64,000 nt of DNA from Terriglobia bacterium (GCA_021325235.1 JAJPHN010000025.1:558001-622000); one strand, 5' to 3'; positions 46,701 to 55,990 are shown, counted from the stretch's first letter. Notes: a model not told the origin generated them from the letters alone. Numbers and translations are program-made.

Positions 46701-47443
46701 CCTGGTCGAAAAATCTGACCGACACCAACGGCGGAACGCAGGACTTTCAGAACCGGCAACTCGAGTATGCCGTCGCGAGCGGGCTGCACTATCCGCACGT
46801 GGCGAAATTTACGATGATCTATAACTTGCCGATAGGTCCCAACGGGCTCATTCCTGTCACCGGCTGGAAAAATACGCTTTTCGGCGGATGGCTGCTGAGC
46901 GGCAATACGATCTATCAATCGGGCGATGTTCTTTCGATCAGCGATAGCTCAGCCGTGAACGGAATCTTCACGACAACGCGGCCCGACTATGTTTCCGGCC
47001 AGCCCGTGGCGCTTGGAAGCCCCGGCGGTTTCGATATCGCGAATCCGAACGGGCCAAGCGGGTCACAATACCTGAATCCGGCCGCTTTCGCGCGCGTGCC
47101 CACCACTTGCAGCCTGGTAGCTCCGGGGCAGCCGTGCAACGGCATTGCTCTTCGTCCGGGCACTGCGCCGAGCACGCTGCCGAATATCCGCGGGCCGTGG
47201 CTTGCAAACGAGAGTCTCAGTTTGCAGAAGAATTTTCGGCTCGGCGAAAAGCGTGATATCCAGTTTCGGGCCGAGATGTTCAACCTGCTGAACCGCGCCG
47301 GCAAGGCGGATCCGGTCACCGATATCAACGATCCGAACTTCGGCAAGATTCTCGGGCCGGGCAGTGATTCGCAAAACATCGATTCGGATTCGTATTTCTA
47401 TCAGCCCCGCGTGATACAACTCTCGCTGCGAGTTCATTTCTAA
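43760..47443 (+). CDS. Oar-like TonB-dependent receptor with carboxypeptidase-regulatory-like domain
   Basis: A 1227-residue outer-membrane protein. After a signal peptide (LAFSLVAVAIGTAFGQ) comes a carboxypeptidase-regulatory-like beta-sandwich (SLTGTVTDPSGAAVPGVVVT, IGGLIPGTYTLSTLKTGF), residues about 28-110. A plug region (GQNFANEVVIDGISLGTFDT, GGGSTAVTNFSIKSGTNKLQ) follows, then a barrel with many repeated strand motifs. The last residue is Phe (LRVHF), the usual BAM signal. Such receptors are very numerous in Solibacter-like genomes and are thought to import polymers or peptides. It follows the ECF sigma operon directly, so sigma-dependent control is possible. The substrate is unknown. 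Confidence 0.92.
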   Translation: MLGGRVCTLAFSLVAVAIGTAFGQQGSLGSLTGTVTDPSGAAVPGVVVTATNIATNVESKATTTSKGVYRIGGLIPGTYTLSTLKTGFDSAQIPAFEVHVAELVTVNIPLQVGRSSQAVTVNAEAPLVDASTSQLNHYVTPKELEDWPVPVTGDGERQLQDFVFKSLPGTTGETFIGSINGGQNFANEVVIDGISLGTFDTAELGPSMDAVGEFNLQTGAMSAQYGGGSTAVTNFSIKSGTNKLQGTVYTYIQNEALDANSFDNNAFGTPRPRQRLETYGGAIGGPVFIPKIYDGRNKTFFFVSDEQTQKNNFIYSGFTTLPTTDMMNGNFSKWLNPLYTQDPRSGSPAFTPDGTPVVDNLGRPVIFGQIYNPATARTVTAGAVDPVTGLTAIKTGLVRDPFPNNIIPTSMFDPVAVNYLKLPYTGAKYINGAVVNNVAKYANNQPVFNQNLFSMKIDEVINSNHRVSAYYTQVGRDRSNSGNATWSVPGANPLDTWDNQHNPGHIARISEDWTISAHMLNHLGYGYNRFTNEYTTPFYTKDWASTLGIQNTESFGFPTVSFSGPSSLGGGIDGIGNGSNGAGDVAQSSIFLEQFTLIHGGHTMQMGTEFRFYNENDVNVSGVGSFAFNNRQTDDGFGSLDYAGNAYASFLLGQVNTSGRAIAYTNAGFRRHMTGTFFQDDWKVTPHLTLNLGLRWEVMGGIDEVAGRMTRFDPAKPNPGADGRLGALDFASQDHIQSWEHTDWHLFSPRFGFAYARTQRFVFRGGYGINTQAPEGGPQLQFQGSPSIQGYNGQIQINHATHPTQYPDLPTFILSNPYPSFSGTLPNYDPSQANNQTPPQYIGVNGARVSYTQNYTLGFQYQVSPSTIADVNWVGNYTTRLNTGGSNGGDLGSMNYLPVSDIAKYGDALLDPLASHPNLPLPYAGFDSTQLVQQALVPYPQYPGGSVFEYDNHTGWSHYESLQVQVTRRVSSGFSILAAYTWSKNLTDTNGGTQDFQNRQLEYAVASGLHYPHVAKFTMIYNLPIGPNGLIPVTGWKNTLFGGWLLSGNTIYQSGDVLSISDSSAVNGIFTTTRPDYVSGQPVALGSPGGFDIANPNGPSGSQYLNPAAFARVPTTCSLVAPGQPCNGIALRPGTAPSTLPNIRGPWLANESLSLQKNFRLGEKRDIQFRAEMFNLLNRAGKADPVTDINDPNFGKILGPGSDSQNIDSDSYFYQPRVIQLSLRVHF

Positions 47444-47587
47444 GTAAATCCGCATCCCACTCATCTGGCGTTAATCCATATCGGCAGCCACCTTCAAAAG
47501 GGCGAGATCGTTTACTGCATCCGTCCTCTCGATCTGCGCTGGCACACTTGCGCCACCGGCCGGGACTTGCCATGCCGTTGCTCCAAA

Positions 47588-47623
47588 ATACAAAAGCTCT
47601 CGCTTTCGCGAGAGCTTTTGTAT
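47588..47623. terminator. Strong bidirectional terminator
   Basis: A 16-base perfect inverted repeat: ATACAAAAGCTCTCGC (47588-47603), loop TTTC, then GCGAGAGCTTTTGTAT (47608-47623). The outer part is AT-rich so T-runs follow on both strands (TTTTGTAT one way, TTTTGTATTTT the other). It separates the converging TonB receptor and ftsH, serving both. Confidence 0.88.
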
Positions 47624-47641
47624 CTGACGCCCTTCGATTTT

Positions 47642-49567
47642 CTACGCCGGTTGCGGACTACTTCCGCCAAGCAAGCCGGGTACCGGGCTCGGATGCGGCG
47701 CAATCACCGTTCCGCCATCCTGCGGCGGCGGTGTCGTGCTCTGCGGCTTGGTAGAAGCCAGTTTCGGTAGCTCCTTGCCGTTGATCAGATCGAGCACTTC
47801 GTTGCCATCCAGCACTTCGCGCTCGAGCAGCGCTTCGGCAATCCGCTTCAGCGCGTCCGAACGCTCCTGGATGATCTGCTTGGCCGTGTTGTAGCCGTCT
47901 TCCACCAGCTTGCGCACCTGCTGGTCGATTTTGATCGCGGTCTCTTCGCTGTAGTCCCGATGCTGCGCGATCTCGCGTCCGAGGAAGATCTGCTCGTCCT
48001 TCTTGCCGAAGCTCAAAGGCCCAAGCTCGCTCATGCCCCATTCGCAGACCATCTTGTGCGCCATCTCGGTCGCGCGCTCGATGTCGTTGCCCGCGCCCGT
48101 GGTCATCTGATCAAGAAACAGTTCCTCGGCAATCCGTCCGCCCATCAGAATCGCCAGCCGCGCTTCCAGGTCCTTCTTGTCGTGCGACAGTTTGTCGTCG
48201 ATCGGCAGCTGCATCGTCAGACCGAGCGCCATGCCGCGCGGAATAATCGTGACTTTATGCAGCGGATCGGCATGCTCGAGCAGCGCCGCCACGATCGCGT
48301 GACCCGCTTCGTGGTACGCCGTCATGCGCTTCTCTTTGTCGCTGATGATCATGCTCTTGCGCTCCACGCCCATCAGCACTTTATCCTTGGCCAGCTCGAA
48401 ATCGTACTGTGTGACCACTTTGCGGTTCTGCCGTGCCGCCACCAGTGCCGCTTCGTTCACCAGATTGGCCAGATCCGCTCCGGCAAAGCCCGGCGTACCG
48501 CGCGCGATCACCGACAGATCGACATCATCGCCCAGCGGCGTCTTTTTCGTATGGACTTTGAGGATGCTCTCGCGCCCGCGCACATCCGGCCGGTCCACCA
48601 CCACCCGCCGGTCGAAACGGCCAGGCCGCAGCAGCGCCGGATCGAGCACATCCGGACGGTTCGTCGCCGCCACGAGAATCACACCTTCATTCGATTCGAA
48701 GCCGTCCATCTCCACCAACAACTGGTTCAGCGTCTGCTCGCGCTCATCATGACCGCCGCCCAGGCCCGCACCGCGATGCCGGCCAACCGCGTCGATTTCG
48801 TCGATGAAAATAATGCACGGCGCATTCTTCTTGCCCTGCTCGAACAGATCGCGTACGCGGCTCGCGCCCACGCCGACGAACATCTCGACGAAGTCCGAAC
48901 CCGAAATCGAGAAGAACGGAACATTTGCCTCGCCCGCAATAGCGCGCGCCAGCAACGTCTTGCCCGTTCCCGGAGGCCCGATCAGCAGCACGCCTTTCGG
49001 GATGCGCCCGCCGAGCTTCTGAAATTTCTGCGGTTCGCGCAGAAATTCGATAATTTCCTGCAACTCTTCCTTGGCTTCCTCAACCCCCGCGACGTCCTTG
49101 AAGGTCACCTTCTTCTGCTGCGAAGAATGCAGCCGCGCCCGGCTCTTACCAAAGCTCAGCGCCTTATTGCCGCCGCTCTGCATCTGCCGCATCATGAAGA
49201 TCCAGAGGCCAAGCAGAATCAGCACGGGAACCGCATTGAACAGAATGCTGATCCAGCCGCTGCCGGTCGAATCCTTCCAGGTGTATTTGACGTTCTTTTC
49301 CTGCAGCAGCTTGTAAATGTCCGGATAGTTCGGCGGAATCACCGTATGGAACGGCCGCGAAATGCCGTTTTCCACCATCGTGCCCTGCACATCGGTGCCG
49401 GTAATGTTGGCATCCTTGATCTTGCCGTCCTGAATGCTGCTGACAAAATCGTAAGCTGACAGGTTCTGCGGCGTCGGGCCGCGGCCGGTCTTCACAGCCA
49501 TATAAACCAGCACGATCGCGCAGATTATGACCACCCAAAATACAGCGGTCTTTACATTGGAACTCAT
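47642..49567 (-). CDS. ftsH: ATP-dependent zinc metalloprotease FtsH
   Basis: A 641-residue membrane AAA+ protease. Two N-terminal membrane segments ([17 protein letters not shown] and [20 protein letters not shown]) bracket a periplasmic loop. The AAA module has Walker [14 protein letters not shown], the pore motif [14 protein letters not shown] and the second region of homology [19 protein letters not shown]. The zinc site is HEAGH with the third ligand in the DIERATEMA region. It degrades membrane and short-lived cytoplasmic proteins. A proline/serine-rich tail of about 35 residues ends the protein. It is 130 bases downstream of tilS, the classical tilS-ftsH order. Confidence 0.97.
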   Translation of the reverse strand: MSSNVKTAVFWVVIICAIVLVYMAVKTGRGPTPQNLSAYDFVSSIQDGKIKDANITGTDVQGTMVENGISRPFHTVIPPNYPDIYKLLQEKNVKYTWKDSTGSGWISILFNAVPVLILLGLWIFMMRQMQSGGNKALSFGKSRARLHSSQQKKVTFKDVAGVEEAKEELQEIIEFLREPQKFQKLGGRIPKGVLLIGPPGTGKTLLARAIAGEANVPFFSISGSDFVEMFVGVGASRVRDLFEQGKKNAPCIIFIDEIDAVGRHRGAGLGGGHDEREQTLNQLLVEMDGFESNEGVILVAATNRPDVLDPALLRPGRFDRRVVVDRPDVRGRESILKVHTKKTPLGDDVDLSVIARGTPGFAGADLANLVNEAALVAARQNRKVVTQYDFELAKDKVLMGVERKSMIISDKEKRMTAYHEAGHAIVAALLEHADPLHKVTIIPRGMALGLTMQLPIDDKLSHDKKDLEARLAILMGGRIAEELFLDQMTTGAGNDIERATEMAHKMVCEWGMSELGPLSFGKKDEQIFLGREIAQHRDYSEETAIKIDQQVRKLVEDGYNTAKQIIQERSDALKRIAEALLEREVLDGNEVLDLINGKELPKLASTKPQSTTPPPQDGGTVIAPHPSPVPGLLGGSSPQPA

Positions 49568-49697
49568 GAACTCACCTTCTTCTGGCTTACCAGCAGCCAG
49601 ATCCGGACGCCGCTTGGAGAAACCAACACGGAAACCGGGTACTCCCTCATCTTTAATGACGTCAATCGGCTCGGTTTCGATTCATTAACGGCCAAAA

Positions 49698-51086
49698 CTA
49701 CTCTCCCGTGCGATACGTCAGAAGCAGCGCATCCGGCCCGCCCGCCGAGGCGAAATCCCGAGCCACGCCAAAGGTTCGGGTCCAGATGATCCGATCGCCT
49801 GAGACCACAACCGGCCAATGCCGGCGCTCCCACAGTTTAATGTGGTGCTCCTGAAACAAATTCTTAATCTTTTCCGCGCTACGATGCCCCGATCGCTGCA
49901 GCTCGTCTCCCGGTTCCCAGTTGCGGACCCGCAGCAGCTGCCCGAGCGCCTGTTCTGCCAGAAATACCTGCTCGACCCCAGACTCCTTCTTGAACGTATC
50001 ACAAACCGGTAACCCGGGCGCGCTCCGGGCCACGCAGATTTCTCCGGCGCCGGCCGGCAAACGCTGCCATTCCTGCAATTTGAGCTGAAATTGATAGCCC
50101 CGGGGTTCTTCGCCTAGCCGGCCGGCCGGCATCAGCAGCAGCCCGTCATACGAACGCAGCGCATCGGCTCCCGGCACGATCACCCGGTCGTGCCCCTCTT
50201 CAGAGCCACAGAGCGCCAGCACGGCTTCCACGTGTTCAAAGTCCAAACCGCGCATTTTTGCCGAACGAACTTCGGCGAGCGCGCGCCGGATCAGCCGCCG
50301 GCGTAGAGCCAGGTGCAGGCTGTTCAGATGGTCGACTTGAAAAAACGAACCCAACCGAGTTCGTTTGGTAAAAATCGGGTAAATTCGCTCAACTTCTTCA
50401 TTCCAATACTCTTCTTCACCTTGCAGAAGCTCCGCAGTACCCGCCAGAACGGCTTCGAGGTTGGGATTGAACTCGCTGGCGAGCGTGGGCAGGACAACAT
50501 TCCGGATCCGGTTGCGGGTGAAGCGCGGGTCGGCGTTGGAGGAGTCCTCGCGCCAGCGGAGCCCGTGGGCCCGGGCCCACTCCCGGACTTCGTTGCGGCT
50601 GAACGAGAGCAGAGGGCGCATAAATCCTTCGGGCGTGACCGGGCGGATGGCGGCGAGCCCCGCGGGACCGGCGCCTCGCAGGAAGCGATGGAGGACGGTT
50701 TCGGCCTGGTCGCTGCGGGTGTGGCCGAGCGCGATCCGGTCGAAGCCATGGGAGAGAAAGAATCGGCGACGGAGCTGGCGGGTTTCCTGCTCCAGGTTGT
50801 CCTCGCCCGAAGGTTCGAGGCGGGCTGCCAGCAGCGGCAGTCCGGCCGCGCGCGCCAGTTCGGCCACAAACTCCTGGTCGGCATCGGATTCCGCTCCGCG
50901 CAGCCCATGATTGACGTGCAAGACGGTCAGTTTCGCCGCAAAGCGCGAAGCACACTGCCGCAGCAGCTCCAGCAGTACCACCGAATCGGCACCGCCCGAA
51001 ACGGCCACACCCAGGCGCGCCCCGGCAGGAAGCATGCTATGCCGCTCCAGATTGCGGACGAAATGCTGCGCAACGCTTTCGCTCAA
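49698..51086 (-). CDS. tilS: tRNA(Ile)-lysidine synthase
   Basis: A 462-residue N-type ATP pyrophosphatase with the P-loop SGGADS (residues 30-35), LTVLHVNHGLRGAESDADQE and DRIALGHTRSDQAETVLHRF. Trailing TilS_C-type domains follow, including WEPGDELQRSGHRSAEKIKN near the end. It attaches lysine to C34 of the CAU-anticodon tRNA-Ile so that it reads AUA. The likely substrate tRNA is encoded at 60320. tilS leads the tilS-ftsH pair on the minus strand. Confidence 0.94.
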   Translation of the reverse strand: MSESVAQHFVRNLERHSMLPAGARLGVAVSGGADSVVLLELLRQCASRFAAKLTVLHVNHGLRGAESDADQEFVAELARAAGLPLLAARLEPSGEDNLEQETRQLRRRFFLSHGFDRIALGHTRSDQAETVLHRFLRGAGPAGLAAIRPVTPEGFMRPLLSFSRNEVREWARAHGLRWREDSSNADPRFTRNRIRNVVLPTLASEFNPNLEAVLAGTAELLQGEEEYWNEEVERIYPIFTKRTRLGSFFQVDHLNSLHLALRRRLIRRALAEVRSAKMRGLDFEHVEAVLALCGSEEGHDRVIVPGADALRSYDGLLLMPAGRLGEEPRGYQFQLKLQEWQRLPAGAGEICVARSAPGLPVCDTFKKESGVEQVFLAEQALGQLLRVRNWEPGDELQRSGHRSAEKIKNLFQEHHIKLWERRHWPVVVSGDRIIWTRTFGVARDFASAGGPDALLLTYRTGE

Positions 51087-51132
51087 AGTTCGATTTTAGG
51101 CGCGCCCATTTTGCTACTCTGACGCACACACC

Positions 51133-52152
51133 TTGCTTCGCTCTGCAAAATGGTCGGTCCCGAGCCTCGCTGCTCTGCTGTGCCAAACGCTCTCGGCGAG
51201 TGACGCGATTGAGGGTCGGGTTCAGAATCATGAGGTCTGGCTCACCCACGACGGCCGATCAGTGCAACTCACCGATGATGGCCGCACGAAGGCGAGAGCG
51301 GAGCTATCCAGCGCCCGTGATCGTGTCGCTTATTACGAGGTATGTCCTGAAAGCGAGGCCTGTACACCATCCGTGATCATTCTGGATCTGGCCGGAAGAC
51401 GTCTCCAGAGCTTCACACCGACAATCGAGGGAACTTTCTCTCAGAGGCCCGAGCCGTGTGCCAGCATTCTGAGCATCTCGTGGCTTTCGGACAGCAGCAT
51501 CGGAGTCGAGTGCCATATCAATCCATCGCTCAGTGCCTTCATGGAAATTGACCTCAGAACCGGAAAGCACCTCCGCGACCTTGCCGGATTCGGTTTCACG
51601 CCCTCGCCCGACCGCAAATGGATCGCGCACGTCGCACCCATGATGCACTTTGCTCCGCCGTATGCGAAGAGCTACTATCTGCAACTGAACCAGCTTACCG
51701 TTTATCCGCTGCCAGGGAATGCAAAGCCGATGCGGAATCCGGGATTCGAGAGGCCTTTAGACGTAGTTCAGAAGGACGGCAAGATTTACAGAAACATACA
51801 CGGATTTGGGCCGCGCTTTGCCTGGTCTCCAGACTCGCGCCGGGTCGCGTTTGCGGACTGTGTATTCGACTGGGTCATTACCGGCGGCCCCGATCCTGGC
51901 GGCAATCCGATCGGAGCAGAGCGAAACCGGAAGTGCTCCATCACAGTCGTGGCCGTTAGCGGCCTCCGCACCTCCATTGATCTGCCAAAGTTGCCCGTCG
52001 AGGCGATTGAAGATGCGCAGCTCTCGTGGCTAGATGCGACGACTTTGCGGATTCAAACGGAGAGAGGCGAATACCGCCGCCGCATTCCGGAGCCTGCCCC
52101 GGAAAACGGAGTTCGAATCGGGGTTGATGGTGCGGGTAAAAACTTACATTGA
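51133..52152 (+). CDS. Exported propeller-like protein of unknown function
   Basis: About 339 residues from a TTG at 51133, with a weak signal-peptide-like start (SVPSLAALLCQTLSASDA). Repeating TolB/PD40-type blades include DGRSVQLTDDGRTKARAELS, TPSPDRKWIAHVAP and FAWSPDSRRVAFADCVFDW. It contains several cysteines that could pair after export. It is divergent from tilS with about 46 bases between starts. I do not recognise a specific family beyond the blade motif, and the start codon is uncertain. Confidence 0.65.
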   Translation: MLRSAKWSVPSLAALLCQTLSASDAIEGRVQNHEVWLTHDGRSVQLTDDGRTKARAELSSARDRVAYYEVCPESEACTPSVIILDLAGRRLQSFTPTIEGTFSQRPEPCASILSISWLSDSSIGVECHINPSLSAFMEIDLRTGKHLRDLAGFGFTPSPDRKWIAHVAPMMHFAPPYAKSYYLQLNQLTVYPLPGNAKPMRNPGFERPLDVVQKDGKIYRNIHGFGPRFAWSPDSRRVAFADCVFDWVITGGPDPGGNPIGAERNRKCSITVVAVSGLRTSIDLPKLPVEAIEDAQLSWLDATTLRIQTERGEYRRRIPEPAPENGVRIGVDGAGKNLH

Positions 52153-52183
52153 CGGCTCGAATGGCCGGGAGTAGCCTGTAGAC

Positions 52184-52774
52184 ATGGAGCCGAGCGTCGA
52201 GACCTTCGTGCCCTCGCGGCTGTATTCCCGCGTGGGCTGGGCTGCCGTAGCCGGGACGGCCATCTCGGTTTTATGCGGCTTTCGGGCTCCGCTGGCGTTG
52301 ATCCCGGGGTTTCTGTGCGGCGCGACGGCGCTGGTGGTGTTCTGGCTTGCGGCGCGGCCTCCCATCCGGATAGCCGAAACGCAATTTAATGTCGGGGAGC
52401 GGGCGGTCGCCTGGCGCGAGGTGCGCGAGCTCAACAGTAGCCGCTTTCTTTCACCGCTCATCCTCAAAATACGGCTCACCAACAATCGCAAATTGTTGCT
52501 GATCTATCCGGGAGAGCCGGAGCGCATCGAGCAGTTACTGTTTCATCTGCGCAAGCATTCCGAAATGGCTACCTTTGATGGTGTGGCGCACCGCGATTAC
52601 TGGACCTGGCTCAACCTGAACGGCTCCAAGAGCGAAAATCCGGTGCTCGAGCAGCCCGTGCGCATGATCAGCGCCGAAGAAGAAGACGAGATCGAGCGCA
52701 TGTATCAGAAGCTGAAGACCGTTGGCCGGCTCGATTCGCGCGTGGAAAGCTCGAACAGTTCCGAAGAGGACTAG
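52184..52774 (+). CDS. Membrane protein of unknown function
   Basis: A 196-residue protein with two N-terminal membrane segments (GWAAVAGTAISVLCGF and LALIPGFLCGATALVVFWLA). A PH-like/DUF-type cytoplasmic beta-domain follows (PPIRIAETQFNVGERAVAWR, EVRELNSSRFLSPLILKIRL), then an acidic tail (ISAEEEDEIERMYQKLKTVG). It recalls bacterial PH-domain membrane proteins. Its last codons contain the ribosome site for the next gene, so the two should be translationally coupled. Confidence 0.7.
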   Translation: MEPSVETFVPSRLYSRVGWAAVAGTAISVLCGFRAPLALIPGFLCGATALVVFWLAARPPIRIAETQFNVGERAVAWREVRELNSSRFLSPLILKIRLTNNRKLLLIYPGEPERIEQLLFHLRKHSEMATFDGVAHRDYWTWLNLNGSKSENPVLEQPVRMISAEEEDEIERMYQKLKTVGRLDSRVESSNSSEED

Positions 52775-53419
52775 CTGAGTTCCGCAACCCTTCCGCCTCC
52801 CGCCCGCGCGAGGCGCTCGCCTCACCGGCTGTTTCTTCTCACCCTGGGAATAGTAGCGGCACTCGCCGCCTCCGCTTTCCTCTTTCGAGACCCGATCCTG
52901 CGTGCACTCGCCGCACCGCTGGTGGAAGACGATGGGGCGCAGAAAGCCGACTGTATTCTGGTGTTGGGCGGCGATGGTTTCGGGTGTCGCATCGTCAAGG
53001 CCGGCCAACTTGCCGAGCAGGGGTACGCGCCCTACGTACTGGTCGACGGTCCGAGAATGTTGATGGGCCACGAAACGGATCAGACCATCGCCTACGCAGT
53101 GGGGAAGGGCTTTCCGGCGAGCCTGTTTCGCGCAGTGCCGCTGCCCAATCCAATCGATTCCACCAGCGAGGAATCCGAGTACGTGGCGAACAACGTCCTG
53201 CGGCCGCAGCATGTTCATAAGGTGCTGCTGGTGACCAGCAACTATCACACGCGCCGGGCGGCGCGCATTCTCCGGCGAGCGGCTCCCTGGTTGGCGGTCG
53301 ACGTGGTTCCGGCACCCGATCCGTACTTCAAATTCGATGGCTGGTGGAAGACGCGCGACGGCAAAAAGACGTTCCTGTTCGAATGGATGAAGACGATTTC
53401 GGAGTGGTGGGGCGATTAG
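52775..53419 (+). CDS. ElyC/SanA/YdcF-type DUF218 protein, apparent CTG start
   Basis: The DUF218 core is unmistakable: KADCILVLGGDGFGCRIVKA, YAPYVLVDGPRML, then LLVTSNYHTRRAARILRR. The first ATG/GTG/TTG in frame is the GTG at 52922, but the same frame upstream encodes a good membrane anchor (RLFLLTLGIVAALAASAFLF), which this family normally has. The only initiator-like codon placed after a ribosome site (AGAGGA at 52764-52770) is CTG at 52775, directly after the preceding stop. From there the protein has 214 residues. Members are implicated in envelope integrity and peptidoglycan or lipid-carrier metabolism. It ends 1 base before the ABC exporter. Confidence 0.75.
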   Translation: MSSATLPPPARARRSPHRLFLLTLGIVAALAASAFLFRDPILRALAAPLVEDDGAQKADCILVLGGDGFGCRIVKAGQLAEQGYAPYVLVDGPRMLMGHETDQTIAYAVGKGFPASLFRAVPLPNPIDSTSEESEYVANNVLRPQHVHKVLLVTSNYHTRRAARILRRAAPWLAVDVVPAPDPYFKFDGWWKTRDGKKTFLFEWMKTISEWWGD

Positions 53420-53420
53420 G

Positions 53421-55163
53421 ATGCTGAAACCACTCGCTACACTCTGGCCCTATCTGAAACGCTATCGGGGCGGCCTCGCGCTCGGCATCGGCGCCCTGCT
53501 GATGAAAGACGTACTTGCCGCGGCACTGCCCATTGTGCTCAAGTACGGCGTGGATTCGCTCACGCGCGGCTTCACGATTCGGGTGGTGTTGCAGCTTGCC
53601 GGGTTGCTGATCGGGCTCTCGCTGGTTAAAGGCGTTTTCCAGTATTTCATGCGCGTGATTATCATCGGCATTTCGCGCGACATCGAGTTCGATTTGCGTA
53701 ACGATCTCTTCGCGCACCTGGTCGAGCTTTCGCAGGATTTTTACAACCGCTACCGCACCGGCGACATCATGGCGCGCACCACCAACGATCTGAACGCGGT
53801 ACGCATGATGCTCGGGCCGGGCATTATGTACTGCACGGAAACGACTGTGCTGCTGGTGCTATCGGTCGCCGTGATGGTGCACACGGATTGGCGCCTGACG
53901 CTGTTTGCATTAATTCCGGCGCCATTCGTTTCCGTTGCGGTGGTCTTCTTCGGACGCCGCATTCACGCGCGCTTCGAACATATTCAGAAGATGTTTTCCG
54001 ATATCAGCAGCCGCGTGCAGGAAAATCTCGCAGGAGTGCGCGTGGTGCGGGCCTACGCGCAGGAGAAAGCGGAAGTCGAGCAGTTCGAAATGCTGAACCG
54101 CGATTATGTTCGCGAGAACATCGGACTCGCGCGCATTCAGGGACTCTTTATGCCGCTGCTACAGGCGCTGATCGGCGTCACGTTCCTGCTCGTTCTGTGG
54201 GGCGGCGGCCGGCAGTTGCTGGCGGGCAAAATCAGTCTGGGAAGCTTCGTGATGTTCAACACCTATATGGGCATGCTGATCTGGCCCATGATCGCGTTTG
54301 GCTGGGTGGTGAACCTGATGCAGCGCGGTACGGCGTCGCTCGACCGCATCAATCAGATGCTGCATGAGCGGCCTTCCATCGAGAAGCCGGCGGGCGCGGC
54401 AGCCGATCCGCGCGCCTATGCGCCCGAAATCCGCTTTCGCGATGTGAGCGTAACGCATGGCGGACGAAAAGCCCTCGATGGAATCGACCTGACGATCGAA
54501 GCGGGCGAGACCGTGGCGATTGTGGGGCACACCGGCAGCGGAAAAACGACGCTGGTGAGCCTTATTCCGCGTCTGTTTGATCCGAGCGGCGGTGTTGTCG
54601 AAATCGGCGGCGAGGATGCGCGCGCCTTCGACCCGAAAGAGCTGCGGCGCGAGATCGGATTCGTCCCGCAGGAGACGTTTCTGTTCAGCGCCACACTGGC
54701 CGAGAACATTGCCTGGGGCGTCGAAGGCGCGAGCGAAGAGCAGATCCGCTGGGCCGCCGATGTGGCCGGGTTGTCAAGCGATGTCGAAACCTTTCCCGAT
54801 GGCTTGCATACCATCATCGGCGAGCGCGGCCTCACGTTATCTGGAGGCCAGAAGCAGCGCACCGCTATCGCGCGCGCGATTCTGCGCAATCCGCGTATTC
54901 TGATCCTGGACGATGCGCTCTCGAGCGTGGACACCGTAACAGAAGAAAAAATTCTGCAGGGACTCGCCGGGGTGATGCGCGACCGGACTACGATTCTCAT
55001 CTCGCATCGCGTCTCCACCGTGCAAAACGCGGATCGGATCATTGTGCTCAGCCACGGGCGTATTGTAGAAAGCGGCACGCATTCCGAGTTGCAGGCGCTC
55101 GGCGGATATTACGCCGAGCTCTATGAAAAGCAATTGCTCGAAGAAGAACTGGAGGCGATCTGA
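53421..55163 (+). CDS. MsbA/MdlB-type ABC exporter half-transporter with degenerate Walker B
   Basis: A 580-residue type-I ABC exporter half. The membrane domain has about six helices (for example LLIGLSLVKGVFQYFMRVII and VTFLLVLWGGGRQLLAG). The ATPase has Walker A GHTGSGKTTL, signature LTLSGGQKQRTAI, Walker B ILILDDALSSVD and H-loop ISHRVSTV. The residue after the Walker B aspartate is Asp498, where the catalytic glutamate is usual. The C-terminus is acidic (KQLLEEELEAI). It overlaps the next gene by one base. The substrate may be a lipid or peptide. Confidence 0.9.
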   Translation: MLKPLATLWPYLKRYRGGLALGIGALLMKDVLAAALPIVLKYGVDSLTRGFTIRVVLQLAGLLIGLSLVKGVFQYFMRVIIIGISRDIEFDLRNDLFAHLVELSQDFYNRYRTGDIMARTTNDLNAVRMMLGPGIMYCTETTVLLVLSVAVMVHTDWRLTLFALIPAPFVSVAVVFFGRRIHARFEHIQKMFSDISSRVQENLAGVRVVRAYAQEKAEVEQFEMLNRDYVRENIGLARIQGLFMPLLQALIGVTFLLVLWGGGRQLLAGKISLGSFVMFNTYMGMLIWPMIAFGWVVNLMQRGTASLDRINQMLHERPSIEKPAGAAADPRAYAPEIRFRDVSVTHGGRKALDGIDLTIEAGETVAIVGHTGSGKTTLVSLIPRLFDPSGGVVEIGGEDARAFDPKELRREIGFVPQETFLFSATLAENIAWGVEGASEEQIRWAADVAGLSSDVETFPDGLHTIIGERGLTLSGGQKQRTAIARAILRNPRILILDDALSSVDTVTEEKILQGLAGVMRDRTTILISHRVSTVQNADRIIVLSHGRIVESGTHSELQALGGYYAELYEKQLLEEELEAI

Positions 55164-55990
55164 TGAATCGACGCGAATATCTGAAAACGACAGCGAGCTT
55201 GTTTGCCGCCAATCTGCTGCGCGCACAGGAATACAAGATCGGAGCCGCGGATATTAAGCTCGGGGTCGCTTCCTACTCGTTCCGCAAATTCTCGCGCGCG
55301 CAAGCGATTGAGATGACCAAGCAGCTGGGGACGCCTTATCTGAACATCAAGGATTTTCATCTGAGCCTGACGGCGACTCCGGCCGAAATTGCGGCGGCTC
55401 GGAAAGAATTTGCCGATGCGGGAATCATTATCGTCGGTTGCGGCAACATCAGCTTCAGTAAAGACGATGAAAAGGACATCCGGCAGAAGTTCGAGTATGC
55501 GAAGATGCTTGGCTCGCCGCTGATCGTCTGTGCGCCGACCGCGGTGACGCTGCCAAAGCTCGAGAAATTCGTGCGCGAGTACAACATCAAGATCGCGGTG
55601 CATAACCACGGGCCCGAAGACAAGAACTTCCCCACCCCGCAGAGCGTGCTGGCACTTGTGAAGAACATGGATCCGCGCTGCGGGCTGTGCATCGACGTCG
55701 GGCATACGGCGCGAACTGGTGTGGATCTTGTATCGACGATTGCCGAAGCCGGGCCGCGGCTCCTCGATATGCATATCAAGGATCTGGCCGATCCGAAGGC
55801 TAAGGATTCGCAGGTGCCGGTGGGAGAAGGAAAACTCCCGATTCGGGGGATTTTCGATCAGCTGGTGAAAATGGGCTATCGCGGCTCAGTGAATCTGGAA
55901 TACGAGATCGACGAGATGAATCCGATGCCGGGCATGCAGAAGAGTTTTACGTATATGCGCGGCGTGCTGAAGAGCTTGCAGTCGGCGTAA
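55163..55990 (+). CDS. Tat-exported sugar phosphate isomerase/epimerase-like protein
   Basis: A 275-residue xylose-isomerase-like TIM barrel. The N-terminus NRREYLKTTASLFAANLLRA is a twin-arginine signal. Metal ligands are likely in KIAVHNHGPEDKNF, GLCIDVGHTARTGVD, LLDMHIKDLADP and SVNLEYEIDEM. It starts at the last base of the ABC exporter's stop codon, so it is co-translated. Periplasmic relatives are abundant in Acidobacteriota and Planctomycetes; their substrates are largely unknown, sometimes 3-keto sugars or inosose. Confidence 0.85.
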   Translation: MNRREYLKTTASLFAANLLRAQEYKIGAADIKLGVASYSFRKFSRAQAIEMTKQLGTPYLNIKDFHLSLTATPAEIAAARKEFADAGIIIVGCGNISFSKDDEKDIRQKFEYAKMLGSPLIVCAPTAVTLPKLEKFVREYNIKIAVHNHGPEDKNFPTPQSVLALVKNMDPRCGLCIDVGHTARTGVDLVSTIAEAGPRLLDMHIKDLADPKAKDSQVPVGEGKLPIRGIFDQLVKMGYRGSVNLEYEIDEMNPMPGMQKSFTYMRGVLKSLQSA

